A DNA stretch of 64,000 bases from an uncultured Muribaculaceae bacterium. GTDB taxonomy: Bacteria; Bacteroidota; Bacteroidia; Bacteroidales; Muribaculaceae. Location: the NCBI GenBank assembly GCA_910577585.1, contig CAJTNN010000004.1, positions 68,989 through 132,988 of the forward strand, given 5' to 3'. Of this stretch, positions 1 to 7,934 are shown piece after piece. A model generated the notes under the pieces. The model was given only the letters and a program-made list of their open reading frames with translations, had not been told where the DNA came from and did no database searches. A program made the translations under genes and the position numbers. Position 1 is the first letter of the stretch; each line of letters starts with the position of its first letter.

Positions 1-537
1 GGCCTTTCCGGCGCGCACTCCGAGGGGTGCATTCTCGATGACGAAAGCCTCTTCAGGGCGCACCCCGCTCTTCTGCAATCCTTTGAGGTATGGTTCGGGG
101 GATGGTTTGCCATGCTCGACATCGAGAGCCGTGACGCGTAGGTCATCGCTGAATGCACCCGGGTAATCGGCATTCAGGCGGTCGATTAGCGAATGTTGTG
201 CCGAGCCTGTCACCAGCACGCGCCCGATACCCTGCTGCATCAAAGTGCGCAGCATGCGGTCAGCATCCTTCATGGGGATCTTCTGTCCCATCTCCACAAA
301 GATTTCAGCCTTGCGGGCATAGAGGCGTGTGGCCTCTTCGGGGGTGGCCGCGCGATTCAGTTCGCGGCGGAAGATGAGGTCGATTGTGGCGCGTCCGGTC
401 ATCCCCTCATATAGATAGAACTCATCGCGGTCGGTGGATATGCCGATTTCCGACATCATCTGTTGCCAGGCCAGCGTGTGATAAGGCATGGAGTCATAAA
501 GCACCCCATCCATATCAATCAGAGCGAATTTCTTCAT
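1..537 (-). CDS. HAD-superfamily phosphatase, beta-phosphoglucomutase-like (3' end cut by window)
   Basis: The minus-strand frame opens at ATG 537-535 and runs off the window edge, so only the first 179 residues are visible. The protein begins MKKFALIDMDGVLYDSMPYH. This is HAD motif I, with the nucleophile Asp8 and the acid/base Asp10. It is followed by a helical cap region and then motif II (RVLVTGSAQHSLIDRL) and a motif III region (HGKPSPEPYLKGLQKSG), which ends in FVIENAPLGVRAGKA. This order matches the phosphoglucomutase/phosphatase branch of HAD hydrolases, soluble cytoplasmic enzymes acting on small sugar phosphates. The substrate cannot be told from sequence. It has its own promoter (612-642) and a terminator behind that promoter. 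Confidence 0.85.
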   Translation of the reverse strand, partial: MKKFALIDMDGVLYDSMPYHTLAWQQMMSEIGISTDRDEFYLYEGMTGRATIDLIFRRELNRAATPEEATRLYARKAEIFVEMGQKIPMKDADRMLRTLMQQGIGRVLVTGSAQHSLIDRLNADYPGAFSDDLRVTALDVEHGKPSPEPYLKGLQKSGVRPEEAFVIENAPLGVRAGKA

Positions 538-611
538 TTAATTTTACGTAGAAAAAGAAAGTCCCGACACGCTGCCCCCTTCAGGGCCTTCCGCGATGTC
601 AGGCTGAGCCA

Positions 612-642
612 CAAAATTAAAAAATAATTTCGTCTCACGCAA
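612..642 (-). promoter_or_regulatory. Bacteroidetes-type promoter for the HAD gene
   Basis: On the minus strand TAATTTTG (619-612) matches the -7 consensus TAnnTTTG, and TTG at 642-640 lies 20 nt upstream at the -33 position. The predicted transcript starts near 606, about 70 nt before the ATG at 537. Confidence 0.5.
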
Positions 643-702
643 TATCCTGCCGCATATTCTGCAACTGACCACAATAGCTGTCCATGGGGATGTAGACAAG
701 AA

Positions 703-727
703 AAAGGCCGAAATCACTTCGGCCTTT
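703..727 (-). terminator. Rho-independent terminator of the secreted-protein gene
   Basis: A 10-bp perfect stem (703-712 with 718-727, AAAGGCCGAA) has a 5-nt loop. In the minus direction it is followed by TTTCTTG. It lies about 200 nt beyond the stop codon at 931, so the secreted-protein transcript would carry a long 3' UTR. The rest of the gene-free stretch 538-930 holds the HAD promoter and nothing else I can recognise apart from a small palindrome near 800-815 (AGAGTC/GACTCT). Confidence 0.7.
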
Positions 728-930
728 ATTCTTCAATTAAAACAACAATAACAACTTTTTCAGAACGCTTATAGCAGTATATCTTGTGAGCCTTCAGCTG
801 AGAGTCGGCGACTCTTGCTTATGATTGATAGTCAATGGTTTGGATTTTGTTTTGCTATCAATTTCGGCTCTTAATCATCCGATTTACGCTTATATAACAC
901 GTCGGTGAGACGGATGGTTCGGAGGGGTTG

Positions 931-2079
931 TTATTTTTTTAATATTTTTTTTGCCTTACCTTGCGTGAGCTGGATATATATGCCCCGGGGAAGATCGAGA
1001 ATCTGTTGATAATCAGCGTTGTGCAGTATGCAATGTCCCTGCAGGTCATAGATGTCGGATGTGGCCTGTGCTGAGGCTTCGGTCATGGCGATGCCGGTGG
1101 GCGAGCCATATTCAGCTGCGGGGTCAATCGGGTCGGAGGGCCATGAAGGTGAGTAGACGGCGTCGGGGTGAAGGTCTTCGGCACCGCTGACCTCGGTGGA
1201 TTCCTCGCCGAGCCAGCCAAGATTCTGGAGAATGCCGGTGTGCACTCTGACGAAATCTATCTGCTGCAGGTTGACGCCGCGCCCTTCGGCATCCACGGCC
1301 CAGTCGATGCTGAAGCCGCGATATTCTGCATTGGGCAGATTGTCGGCATAGCCCCAGTTGAGGGGATGGGTCTCCCAGCGCTTGCCATTGCCGCTGACAT
1401 CCTCGGCATTGCTTGCCAGCCGCTCACCCTCGAAATGGATAGTGGACCCCATCCATTCAGGCCAGTAGCTTTGCGAATGGAAGCTTACTTTGTGGAGAAA
1501 GCCACTTTCAGGAATTGCATCCAGGTAGGGAATGGCGGTGTAGGCGATGTACTCGGCATCAACGATTGATTTATCGGCCGGGTCGGGCACAGCCACATGG
1601 TCGGCCGACGGACGACAGTAGACGATAGAACTCTGATGCATAGTAGAGGGGAGACTGTAGTCGCTTCCGGCGAGCTGATACCATTCATCGTCGGGGAGGC
1701 CATTGCCGTTGGCATCAACACTCACACTCACCACACCCGGTTCGGCCGATGTGTTGCTCCCGGGCAGGGCGTTGCCATAGACCTGGAAGTCATAACGGCC
1801 ATGCAGATTCACCACCGGGTGGTCAAAGCCGAATATCACGTAGCCGCCGTAGGCACCAAGAGTAATCATGCCCGGAGTGGCGGCGCCAATCAGTTGTTCG
1901 CCGGCTTTGCGGGCCATGGTGGCCGCATCATCACCCTCGGCATACTCAGGGAGTTCGTTGACGTACTGCCCCGGTGCCGGAGAGTATTCGAATACTTTCG
2001 AGATGTAGGGGGAATTGGCGGATGCGCCAGATGAGAGCGCCACGAGGAGCGCACCTGTCAGATAGATTTTTTTTTGCAT
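931..2079 (-). CDS. Secreted cell-surface protein with C-terminal sorting-like tail
   Basis: This 382-residue protein has a signal peptide (MQKKIYLTGALLVALSSGASA). The body carries a calcium-site-like DANGNGLPDDEWYQLAGS stretch near residue 130 and a conserved GYADN / FSIDWAVDAEG / VRVHTG region. The last ~45 residues (YDLQGHCILHN...LPRGIYIQLTQGKAKKILKK) have the form of a type IX/Por-type sorting domain: YDLQG turn, LPRGIY strand, basic end. I recognise the body as a conserved Bacteroidales 'cell surface protein' family of unknown biochemical role. No T9SS component is visible in this window. The start is the only ATG in front of a good signal peptide. A large hairpin sits in its short upstream region. 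Confidence 0.75.
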   Translation of the reverse strand: MQKKIYLTGALLVALSSGASANSPYISKVFEYSPAPGQYVNELPEYAEGDDAATMARKAGEQLIGAATPGMITLGAYGGYVIFGFDHPVVNLHGRYDFQVYGNALPGSNTSAEPGVVSVSVDANGNGLPDDEWYQLAGSDYSLPSTMHQSSIVYCRPSADHVAVPDPADKSIVDAEYIAYTAIPYLDAIPESGFLHKVSFHSQSYWPEWMGSTIHFEGERLASNAEDVSGNGKRWETHPLNWGYADNLPNAEYRGFSIDWAVDAEGRGVNLQQIDFVRVHTGILQNLGWLGEESTEVSGAEDLHPDAVYSPSWPSDPIDPAAEYGSPTGIAMTEASAQATSDIYDLQGHCILHNADYQQILDLPRGIYIQLTQGKAKKILKK

Positions 2080-2103
2080 AATGAGGTTTTGGTGAGGGTA
2101 CTT

Positions 2104-2146
2104 ATAAGTCGTTTAAGCTTTTTCATAAAAAGCTTAAACGACTTAT
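2104..2146. repeat. 20-bp perfect inverted repeat (hairpin) upstream of the secreted-protein gene
   Basis: The arms 2104-2123 and 2127-2146 are perfectly complementary with a 3-nt loop (CAT). The hairpin lies between manC (stop 2208) and the secreted-protein start (2079), only 24 nt before that ATG. Neither strand has a clean T-tract after it. It may be a manC terminator, an mRNA leader structure or a protein-binding site. Confidence 0.8.
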
Positions 2147-2153
2147 TTTAATT

Positions 2154-2175
2154 CTTGAAGTTATTGTTCTTCAAG
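2154..2175 (-). terminator. Small hairpin after manC
   Basis: CTTGAAG (2154-2160) pairs with CTTCAAG (2169-2175) around an 8-nt loop. On the minus strand it is followed by AATTAAAATAAG and then the 20-bp hairpin. It is a weak terminator candidate for manC. Confidence 0.3.
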
Positions 2176-2207
2176 CATAAATTTAAACGATATCGGGGTC
2201 TGTCGAA

Positions 2208-3287
2208 TCAGATGAAGTCGTCGCCAAAGCGCTCCTTGACATCATTCACGACCTGACGGATGCGCTGCTCTTCGGCAATGGGGCATATAAGCAGAGCGTT
2301 GCCGGCATCGGCCACAACGTAGTCTTTCAGCCCTGAGGCCACCACGATGCGGTCAGCACGGTCGATGGCGAAGATAGTGTCCTGGCAGTTATGATGCAGT
2401 ACGCGGCAATTCTGAGTCACATTCCCCTCGGCATCGTGGGGAGAGGTCTCGTAGAGCGCCTTCCAACTTCCGAGATCGCTCCAGCCGAGGTCGACGGTCT
2501 CGACGTATACATTCCGGGCCTTCTCCATGATGGCATAGTCGATAGAGTTGGAGGGGGCATTGGGGAAATTCTTCTCGATAAAGGGTATTTCATCCGGGGT
2601 GGCATAGAGTCCGTCGCCGGCGTCAAACACCTGCGCTGTCTCCGGGTCGTGGAGGTTGAAGGCGTCAAGTATCGACTTGGCCTTCCAGAGGAATATGCCT
2701 GCATTCCAGAAGAACTCGCCGCTGTCAAGAAATACCTTGGCCAACTCCAGGTCAGGCTTCTCGGTGAAGGATTTGACCTTGAAGAAATCGGGAGTGTCAG
2801 CCACGGGTGCACCTTGCTGGATATATCCGTAGCCGGTCTGCGGTGAGGTAGGCTTTATGCCGAGGGTCAGCAGTCGGTCGGCTGCCTCCACAAATTCGAA
2901 TCCACGGCGCAGTGCGGTGTGGAATGCCTTCTCCTTGAGCACAAGATGGTCGGAGGGGAGGGTCACGATCGAAGCCTCCGGGTCAAGGGCCGCGATATGC
3001 CGTGCGGCCCAGCAGATGCAGGGGGCAGTGTTGCGACGGGCGGGTTCGAGAAGTATATTCTCTGCCGGCACTTCCGGCAGCTGGGTGCGTATCAGATCGG
3101 CATAACGGTGGTTGGTGACGAGCAGAATCCTTTCGGCAGGCACCACTTCGAGCACACGGTCGAAGGTGAGTTGCAGCAGACTGCGGCCTGAGCCGAAGAA
3201 GTCGAGAAACTGCTTCGGGCGTTCCTCACGGCTGAAGGGCCAGAACCGCGAGCCCACGCCGCCACACATAATCACACAATAGCGCAT
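2208..3287 (-). CDS. manC: Mannose-1-phosphate guanylyltransferase
   Basis: This 359-residue enzyme converts mannose-1-phosphate and GTP to GDP-mannose in the cytoplasm, a precursor for mannose, fucose and rhamnose in glycans. The N-terminus has the nucleotidyltransferase loop CGGVGSRFWPFSREERPKQF (residues 8-27). The metal/nucleotide segment LPSDHLV and the sugar-site region FTEKPDLELA follow. Length and ending match the monofunctional class: there is no C-terminal phosphomannose isomerase domain. The gene stands alone on the minus strand and is far from the capsule locus, so it probably serves general glycan synthesis. Confidence 0.93.
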   Translation of the reverse strand: MRYCVIMCGGVGSRFWPFSREERPKQFLDFFGSGRSLLQLTFDRVLEVVPAERILLVTNHRYADLIRTQLPEVPAENILLEPARRNTAPCICWAARHIAALDPEASIVTLPSDHLVLKEKAFHTALRRGFEFVEAADRLLTLGIKPTSPQTGYGYIQQGAPVADTPDFFKVKSFTEKPDLELAKVFLDSGEFFWNAGIFLWKAKSILDAFNLHDPETAQVFDAGDGLYATPDEIPFIEKNFPNAPSNSIDYAIMEKARNVYVETVDLGWSDLGSWKALYETSPHDAEGNVTQNCRVLHHNCQDTIFAIDRADRIVVASGLKDYVVADAGNALLICPIAEEQRIRQVVNDVKERFGDDFI

Positions 3288-3349
3288 GGCATTATATGTA
3301 AGATATTAGACAAGTTTTGATTCAGTATCGCGTTCACATCGCCGTCAGG

Positions 3350-5140
3350 TCAGGCATCGGCCGAGGCTTTAAACTGATGTTTTACACCCTCGACCACATT
3401 GAGCATATAGTCGCCGAGCTTTTCAGCCTCGCCGATGAGGTCCATGAAGAATATGCCCTCCTGATAGTCGTAGACGTGATTGTTGATGTTGAAGATGTTG
3501 TCATCGCGCAGGCGATTGCGGAAGTTGTTGATTTCACGCTCCTTATTGTAGGCGATGATGATGTTGGAGTCTTCGGGCGATTCCATCTGGCGCAGAATCT
3601 CAAGCATATTCTTCATCGCGCCGTCGACCATATCATACATCTTATCAATCTCTTTCATCACACCCTCCTCAAACTCCACATGAATCTGGTTCTTGCGGTT
3701 GAGAGTCTTGGCCACATTGAAGCAGCTGTCGGCAATCGACTCGATTTCGGAGATGATGCGCAGCATTCCGGCCACTCTCATCTTACCCTCAGGGCTGAGT
3801 CGGCCCTCGGCCACGCGGTTGAGGAAGTTGGCAATCTCAATCTCCATGCGGTCAGAGATATCCTCATACTTCTCAAGGCGTGAGTATAGATTGGTGTAAT
3901 TGTCGTCCTTCTCCTTCAGGTGAGTCAGCTCGCGGGCCATGCCGAGCATGCGGTCCACACGCTCTGCGTAGACCAGAATCTCCTTCTGGGCCTGGGTGAT
4001 ATTGAGCTCGGAGGTGCCGAGCATTCCGCGGCCGATGAATTTGAGTGAGAACTCCTCATCGCTCTCTTTGTGGCGGGCAGGCATGATCCAGCATACGATT
4101 TTGACATAGATTTTCGTAAACCAAATCATTATCAGAAGGTTGCATGTGTTGAACACAGTGGGGAACATTGCCAGCGCGAAAGCCATCGATGCCTGGGCCT
4201 TGGCTGTCAGGCCGCCGGCCGGATTAAGCAGGGTGGTGTCGGCCATCGAGGCCTCTTCGGCAGCAGTGATGGTCATGGGGTTGGTGCCCTCGAGCCACTG
4301 TGTGATATCGGCCACCAGTGCCACGAACGGCTGGAAGATAATCAACACTATTATCGAGCCGAGCACATTGAAGAGCACATGTCCCATAGCCGTGCGTTTG
4401 GCCGCGAGGTTACCGCTCAATGACGCCAGCACCGGAGTGATGGTGGTGCCGATGTTGCCACCCAGGATGATGGCGCAACCGAGTTCGTAGGTGATCCATC
4501 CCTGCGAGCACATGATCAATGTGATGGCGAAAGTGGCTGCCGAGCTTTGTGCCACCATGGTCACCACGATGCCTATCGCGAAGAAAATCAGCACCGAACC
4601 GTAGCCCATGGTGGTGTATTTGGTCAGGAACTCCAGCATCGATGGATTCTGCTGCAGATTAGGCACATATTGCGAAATCAGGTCAAGACCCATGAAGAGG
4701 AAGCAGAAACCTATCAGGAATTCACCCAGCGACTTATAGAAACTCTTCTTCATGAAGAGCATCGGCACGCCGATGGCCAGCAACAGCAGACTGTAGTCTG
4801 AGATATTGACCTCAAACGAGAATGCCGAGATAATCCATGTGGTGACAGTGGTGCCCACGTTGGCGCCGAAAATCACAGCCATAGCCTGCCCCAACGACAT
4901 GAGACCGGCATTCACGAAGCTCACCACCATCACGGTAGATGCCGATGAAGACTGGATAAGGGCTGTAATCAACACGCCGGTGATGACGCCGGTGACGCGA
5001 TTCTTCGTCATTATGCCGAGGATATTGCGCAAGCGGTCGCCGGCAACTTTCTGGAGCCCCTCACTCATCACCTTCATGCCGTAGAGGAAGAGGCACACGG
5101 CACCGAGGAGGCTAAGGAAATCGATGATTGAATAATTCAT
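3350..5140 (-). CDS. Na+/phosphate cotransporter family protein with PhoU-like tail
   Basis: This is a 596-residue inner-membrane protein. The N-terminal ~370 residues are hydrophobic and carry the two inverted Na/Pi repeats with signature QSSS motifs (LIQSSSASTVMVVSFVNAGL and AQSSAATFAITLIM) and GANVGTT / GGNIGTT. The C-terminal ~200 residues are a helical PhoU-like domain (RVDRMLGMARELTHLKEKDDN..., IADSCFNVAKTLNRKNQ). This matches the YjbB/NptA-type family that moves inorganic phosphate with sodium. The frame extends upstream to a TTG codon, but ATG 5140 (MNYSIIDFLSLLGAV) fits the family start. A good promoter lies at 5276-5307. Confidence 0.9.
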   Translation of the reverse strand: MNYSIIDFLSLLGAVCLFLYGMKVMSEGLQKVAGDRLRNILGIMTKNRVTGVITGVLITALIQSSSASTVMVVSFVNAGLMSLGQAMAVIFGANVGTTVTTWIISAFSFEVNISDYSLLLLAIGVPMLFMKKSFYKSLGEFLIGFCFLFMGLDLISQYVPNLQQNPSMLEFLTKYTTMGYGSVLIFFAIGIVVTMVAQSSAATFAITLIMCSQGWITYELGCAIILGGNIGTTITPVLASLSGNLAAKRTAMGHVLFNVLGSIIVLIIFQPFVALVADITQWLEGTNPMTITAAEEASMADTTLLNPAGGLTAKAQASMAFALAMFPTVFNTCNLLIMIWFTKIYVKIVCWIMPARHKESDEEFSLKFIGRGMLGTSELNITQAQKEILVYAERVDRMLGMARELTHLKEKDDNYTNLYSRLEKYEDISDRMEIEIANFLNRVAEGRLSPEGKMRVAGMLRIISEIESIADSCFNVAKTLNRKNQIHVEFEEGVMKEIDKMYDMVDGAMKNMLEILRQMESPEDSNIIIAYNKEREINNFRNRLRDDNIFNINNHVYDYQEGIFFMDLIGEAEKLGDYMLNVVEGVKHQFKASADA

Positions 5141-5275
5141 AGAAGGATTATTACAGAGTAATTCATTCAAGCGTCGCGCATCCGCCAGAGAGCCGTCGCG
5201 TCGCGCCCAGACACCAAAAGATAAACGTATCTGAGCCCCGAAAAGTTAGTCACGCTTAAATTTAGTTACATATTG

Positions 5276-5307
5276 CAAAATTACTCTAAAACTCCCAAAC
5301 CACCAAA
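5276..5307 (-). promoter_or_regulatory. Promoter for the Na/Pi cotransporter gene
   Basis: On the minus strand TTTG (5307-5304), a 20-nt spacer and TAATTTTG (5283-5276) match the Bacteroidetes -33/-7 consensus. The leader to ATG 5140 would be about 130 nt. Confidence 0.6.
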
Positions 5308-5363
5308 CCTTTCATAAAGCTTTTGCTCACCCCCCGCCAAGCCCCTTCAGAAGGTCCGGCCAA

Positions 5364-6365
5364 TTAATTGGAAGGAAGATAATCTTGCAGCGGATTAATA
5401 TCATCAAAAAGTCTTAAATCCTCTTCATCGGCTTCTTTAGCCTCCATAATTTTCCGCCTCTTGTTGTACTGTGAATATATATCTTTTACTTTAGCTTCCA
5501 TCTGTGCAGAGGTAATTTTCCCTTTTCCATGCAACAATGGTTTGTCTTGAAACTTAAGGAGATTGTCTACATTATCGCGCCAATACTGTAATGTCAAGTC
5601 TTGGCGTCCCTTTACGCGTAATTCAGCACTGGTAAGGAAGATTTCAATCAATCTGTTTAAGTCTTCTATTTCATCTTTTAGAAGATAATTTTTTGCTATG
5701 ATGATATCTCCTTTTCTGACAATGCTCCCCTTCCAGGATGTCAACCCCATATTAGGTAGGGACGCGTCTGCACGACTTATTATCAATTCGGCTGCTGTCT
5801 GTTCGGTTACTGCAAATAAGAGTTTATTCTGTGTTTCTGCAAAGAACATCTGAGTGGCTTTATCCATTTTATCATAATCACTGCTAAGCTTGAAGAGGTC
5901 TCTTATTTTTTGATAAAATCTTTTTTCAGATGCGCGAATATCACGTATTCGAAGCAATAATTCATCAAAATAGTCTACGCGACCATCGGGATTTTTAAGC
6001 CTCTCGTCATCCATTGTGAATCCCTTGATAAGATACTCCGATAGATGTTCAGTTGCCCATTTCCGGAACTGAGTTCCTCTAATTCCTCTTACGCGATAAC
6101 CGATGGCAATAATCATTTGAAGTGAATAGTACTCCACATTATATTCTTTGCCGTCAGCAGCAGTTGTCAAATATACTTTGACAACTGAATTCTTATCTAA
6201 TTCGCTATCCGATAATATATTGGTTATATGATAACTGATGGTTTGCTTAGAGGTGGAAAAAAGTTCGGCTATTTGGGATTGGTTAAGCCAGATATTACCA
6301 TCCTTAGCGTAAAGAGCAACTTTGGTGTTACCATCGGGAGTATTATAAATAATAATATCTTTCAT
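5364..6365 (-). CDS. RhuM-family protein (virulence RhuM / KilA-N-associated type)
   Basis: This 333-residue protein has the RhuM family layout: IIIYNTPDGNTKVALYAKDGNIWLNQ at the N-terminus, a helix-turn-helix-like segment (QIAELFSTSKQTISYHITNIL) and the conserved core YYSLQMIIAIGYRVRG...FRKWATEHLSEYLIKGFTMDDERLKN. The family is widespread on islands and mobile DNA (named for Salmonella rhuM). Its molecular function is not settled, though DNA binding is plausible from the HTH. The gene starts 11 nt after the comM stop on the same strand. It is visibly richer in A+T than its neighbours, which suggests transfer. Confidence 0.85.
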   Translation of the reverse strand: MKDIIIYNTPDGNTKVALYAKDGNIWLNQSQIAELFSTSKQTISYHITNILSDSELDKNSVVKVYLTTAADGKEYNVEYYSLQMIIAIGYRVRGIRGTQFRKWATEHLSEYLIKGFTMDDERLKNPDGRVDYFDELLLRIRDIRASEKRFYQKIRDLFKLSSDYDKMDKATQMFFAETQNKLLFAVTEQTAAELIISRADASLPNMGLTSWKGSIVRKGDIIIAKNYLLKDEIEDLNRLIEIFLTSAELRVKGRQDLTLQYWRDNVDNLLKFQDKPLLHGKGKITSAQMEAKVKDIYSQYNKRRKIMEAKEADEEDLRLFDDINPLQDYLPSN

Positions 6366-6376
6366 ATAATAATGTT

Positions 6377-7921
6377 TTAGAAGGTCTGGCCGTAGGTGTC
6401 GCGGTCGAGATTGCGGTAGTTGATGGCTTCGGCGAGGTGGGTGGGGAGAACATCGGGCGAGGCATCGAGGTCGGCGATGGTGCGGGCCACTCGCAGTATG
6501 CGGTCGAAGGCGCGTGCCGACATGCTCATGCGCTCCATGCGCTCCTTCAGCTGCGCCATACCCTTCTCGTCGGGCCAGGCATATTTATGCAGTAGCCGAG
6601 AGTTCATCTGGGCATTGCAGTGTATGCCGGGCTCATCTTTGTAGCGTTCCTGCTGGATGCGGCGGGCGGCCACCACTCTCTGGCGTATGGCCTCTGACGA
6701 CTCGGCTGCTTCGCGTGAGGCCAGTTCGTCGAAAGCCACAGGCTGAATCTCTATCTGCAGGTCGATGCGGTCAAGCAGGGGGCCGGAGATGCGGTTCATG
6801 TATTTCGCCACTTGGCCGGGCATGCAGGTGCAGCGTTTGGTGGGATGGCCGTAGTAGCCGCAAGGGCAAGGATTCATCGAGGCCACGAGCATGAATGAGG
6901 CCGGATAGTCGACGGTGTACTTGGCTCTCGACACTGTTATCACGCGGTCTTCGATGGGTTGACGCAGCACCTCGAGCACTGTGCGCGGAAACTCAGGAAA
7001 CTCATCAAGAAAAAGGACGCCATTGTGGGCCAGCGAGATTTCGCCAGGCATCGGTGAGGCTCCTCCCCCCACGAGTGCTACCGGCGAGACGGTGTGGTGG
7101 GGTGTGCGGAAGGGGCGCGAGGTCATGAGCATCGAGCCCTTCGACAGCTTCCCGGCTACAGAGTGAATCTTGGTGGTCTCCAGAGCCTCGGCCATGCTCA
7201 GCGGGGGCAATATCGAGGGTAGACGCTTGGCCAGCATCGATTTGCCGGCTCCGGGGGGACCCACCATGAGGATGTTGTGTCCTCCGGCGCATGCCACCTC
7301 AAAAGCCCGCTTCACACTCTCCTGCCCCTTGACTTCAGAGAAATCGAAGTCGAAGTGGCCCGCTGCACTGGCAAAGAGAGCACGGGTGTCGATGACCGTG
7401 GGCTCCAGCTGAATCTTTCCTCCCAGAAACTCCACCACCTCGCGCAGTGAGGAGACACCATACACCTCCAGCTTGTTGACCACCGCTGCCTCGGTGACAT
7501 TATCCGCCGGTACCAGCAGACGTTTCAATCCCAGTTTGCGGGCCATGACTGCCGCCGGCAGCGCACCTCTGACGGGTAATATCGATCCGTCGAGAGCCAG
7601 TTCGCCCATCATCATCACTGACTCGATGCCCTCGACAGTGAGCTGCTCATTGGCCAGCAGAATACCTACGGCCATAGGGAGGTCGAACGATGCCCCCTCC
7701 TTCTTGACATCTGCCGGCGATAGATTGATGATGGTGTTGCGGCGCGGTGGATCGAACCCGCTTTGCGAAATCGCACTGATGATGCGCTGATGACTTTCGC
7801 GCACAGAGGTGTCGGGGAGACCCACAATCTGAAATCCGCACCCGGAATTGATGAGTGTCTCTACAGTGACGGGCATAGCTTCGATGCCCTGAATGGCGGC
7901 GGTGAGAAGTTTAGAGAGCAT
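6377..7921 (-). CDS. comM: YifB/ComM-family Mg-chelatase-like AAA+ ATPase
   Basis: At 514 residues it is full length for the family. The N-terminal ChlI/Lon-protease-like domain spans about residues 1-170. Next come Walker A GPPGAGKS (221-228) and Walker B GVLFLDEFPEF near residue 300. The C-terminal Mg-chelatase domain has a Cys-rich CPCGYYGHPTKRCTC zinc-type motif and an arginine-finger region (NRISGPLLDRIDLQIEI). ComM is a hexameric helicase that promotes branch migration when incoming DNA recombines in naturally transformable bacteria. The role in Bacteroidales is inferred from the family. Confidence 0.92.
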   Translation of the reverse strand: MLSKLLTAAIQGIEAMPVTVETLINSGCGFQIVGLPDTSVRESHQRIISAISQSGFDPPRRNTIINLSPADVKKEGASFDLPMAVGILLANEQLTVEGIESVMMMGELALDGSILPVRGALPAAVMARKLGLKRLLVPADNVTEAAVVNKLEVYGVSSLREVVEFLGGKIQLEPTVIDTRALFASAAGHFDFDFSEVKGQESVKRAFEVACAGGHNILMVGPPGAGKSMLAKRLPSILPPLSMAEALETTKIHSVAGKLSKGSMLMTSRPFRTPHHTVSPVALVGGGASPMPGEISLAHNGVLFLDEFPEFPRTVLEVLRQPIEDRVITVSRAKYTVDYPASFMLVASMNPCPCGYYGHPTKRCTCMPGQVAKYMNRISGPLLDRIDLQIEIQPVAFDELASREAAESSEAIRQRVVAARRIQQERYKDEPGIHCNAQMNSRLLHKYAWPDEKGMAQLKERMERMSMSARAFDRILRVARTIADLDASPDVLPTHLAEAINYRNLDRDTYGQTF

Positions 7922-7934
7922 AGGGGGGGTAGGA

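Noticed and set aside
728..930. Small RNA gene in the 3' region of the secreted-protein gene
   Set aside because: No promoter box was seen in front of it; it reads as a long 3' UTR ending at the 703-727 terminator.
3317..3883. 188-residue plus-strand ORF
   Set aside because: It is antisense to the PhoU-like domain of the Na/Pi cotransporter, rich in His/Val/Asp from the complementary codon pattern.
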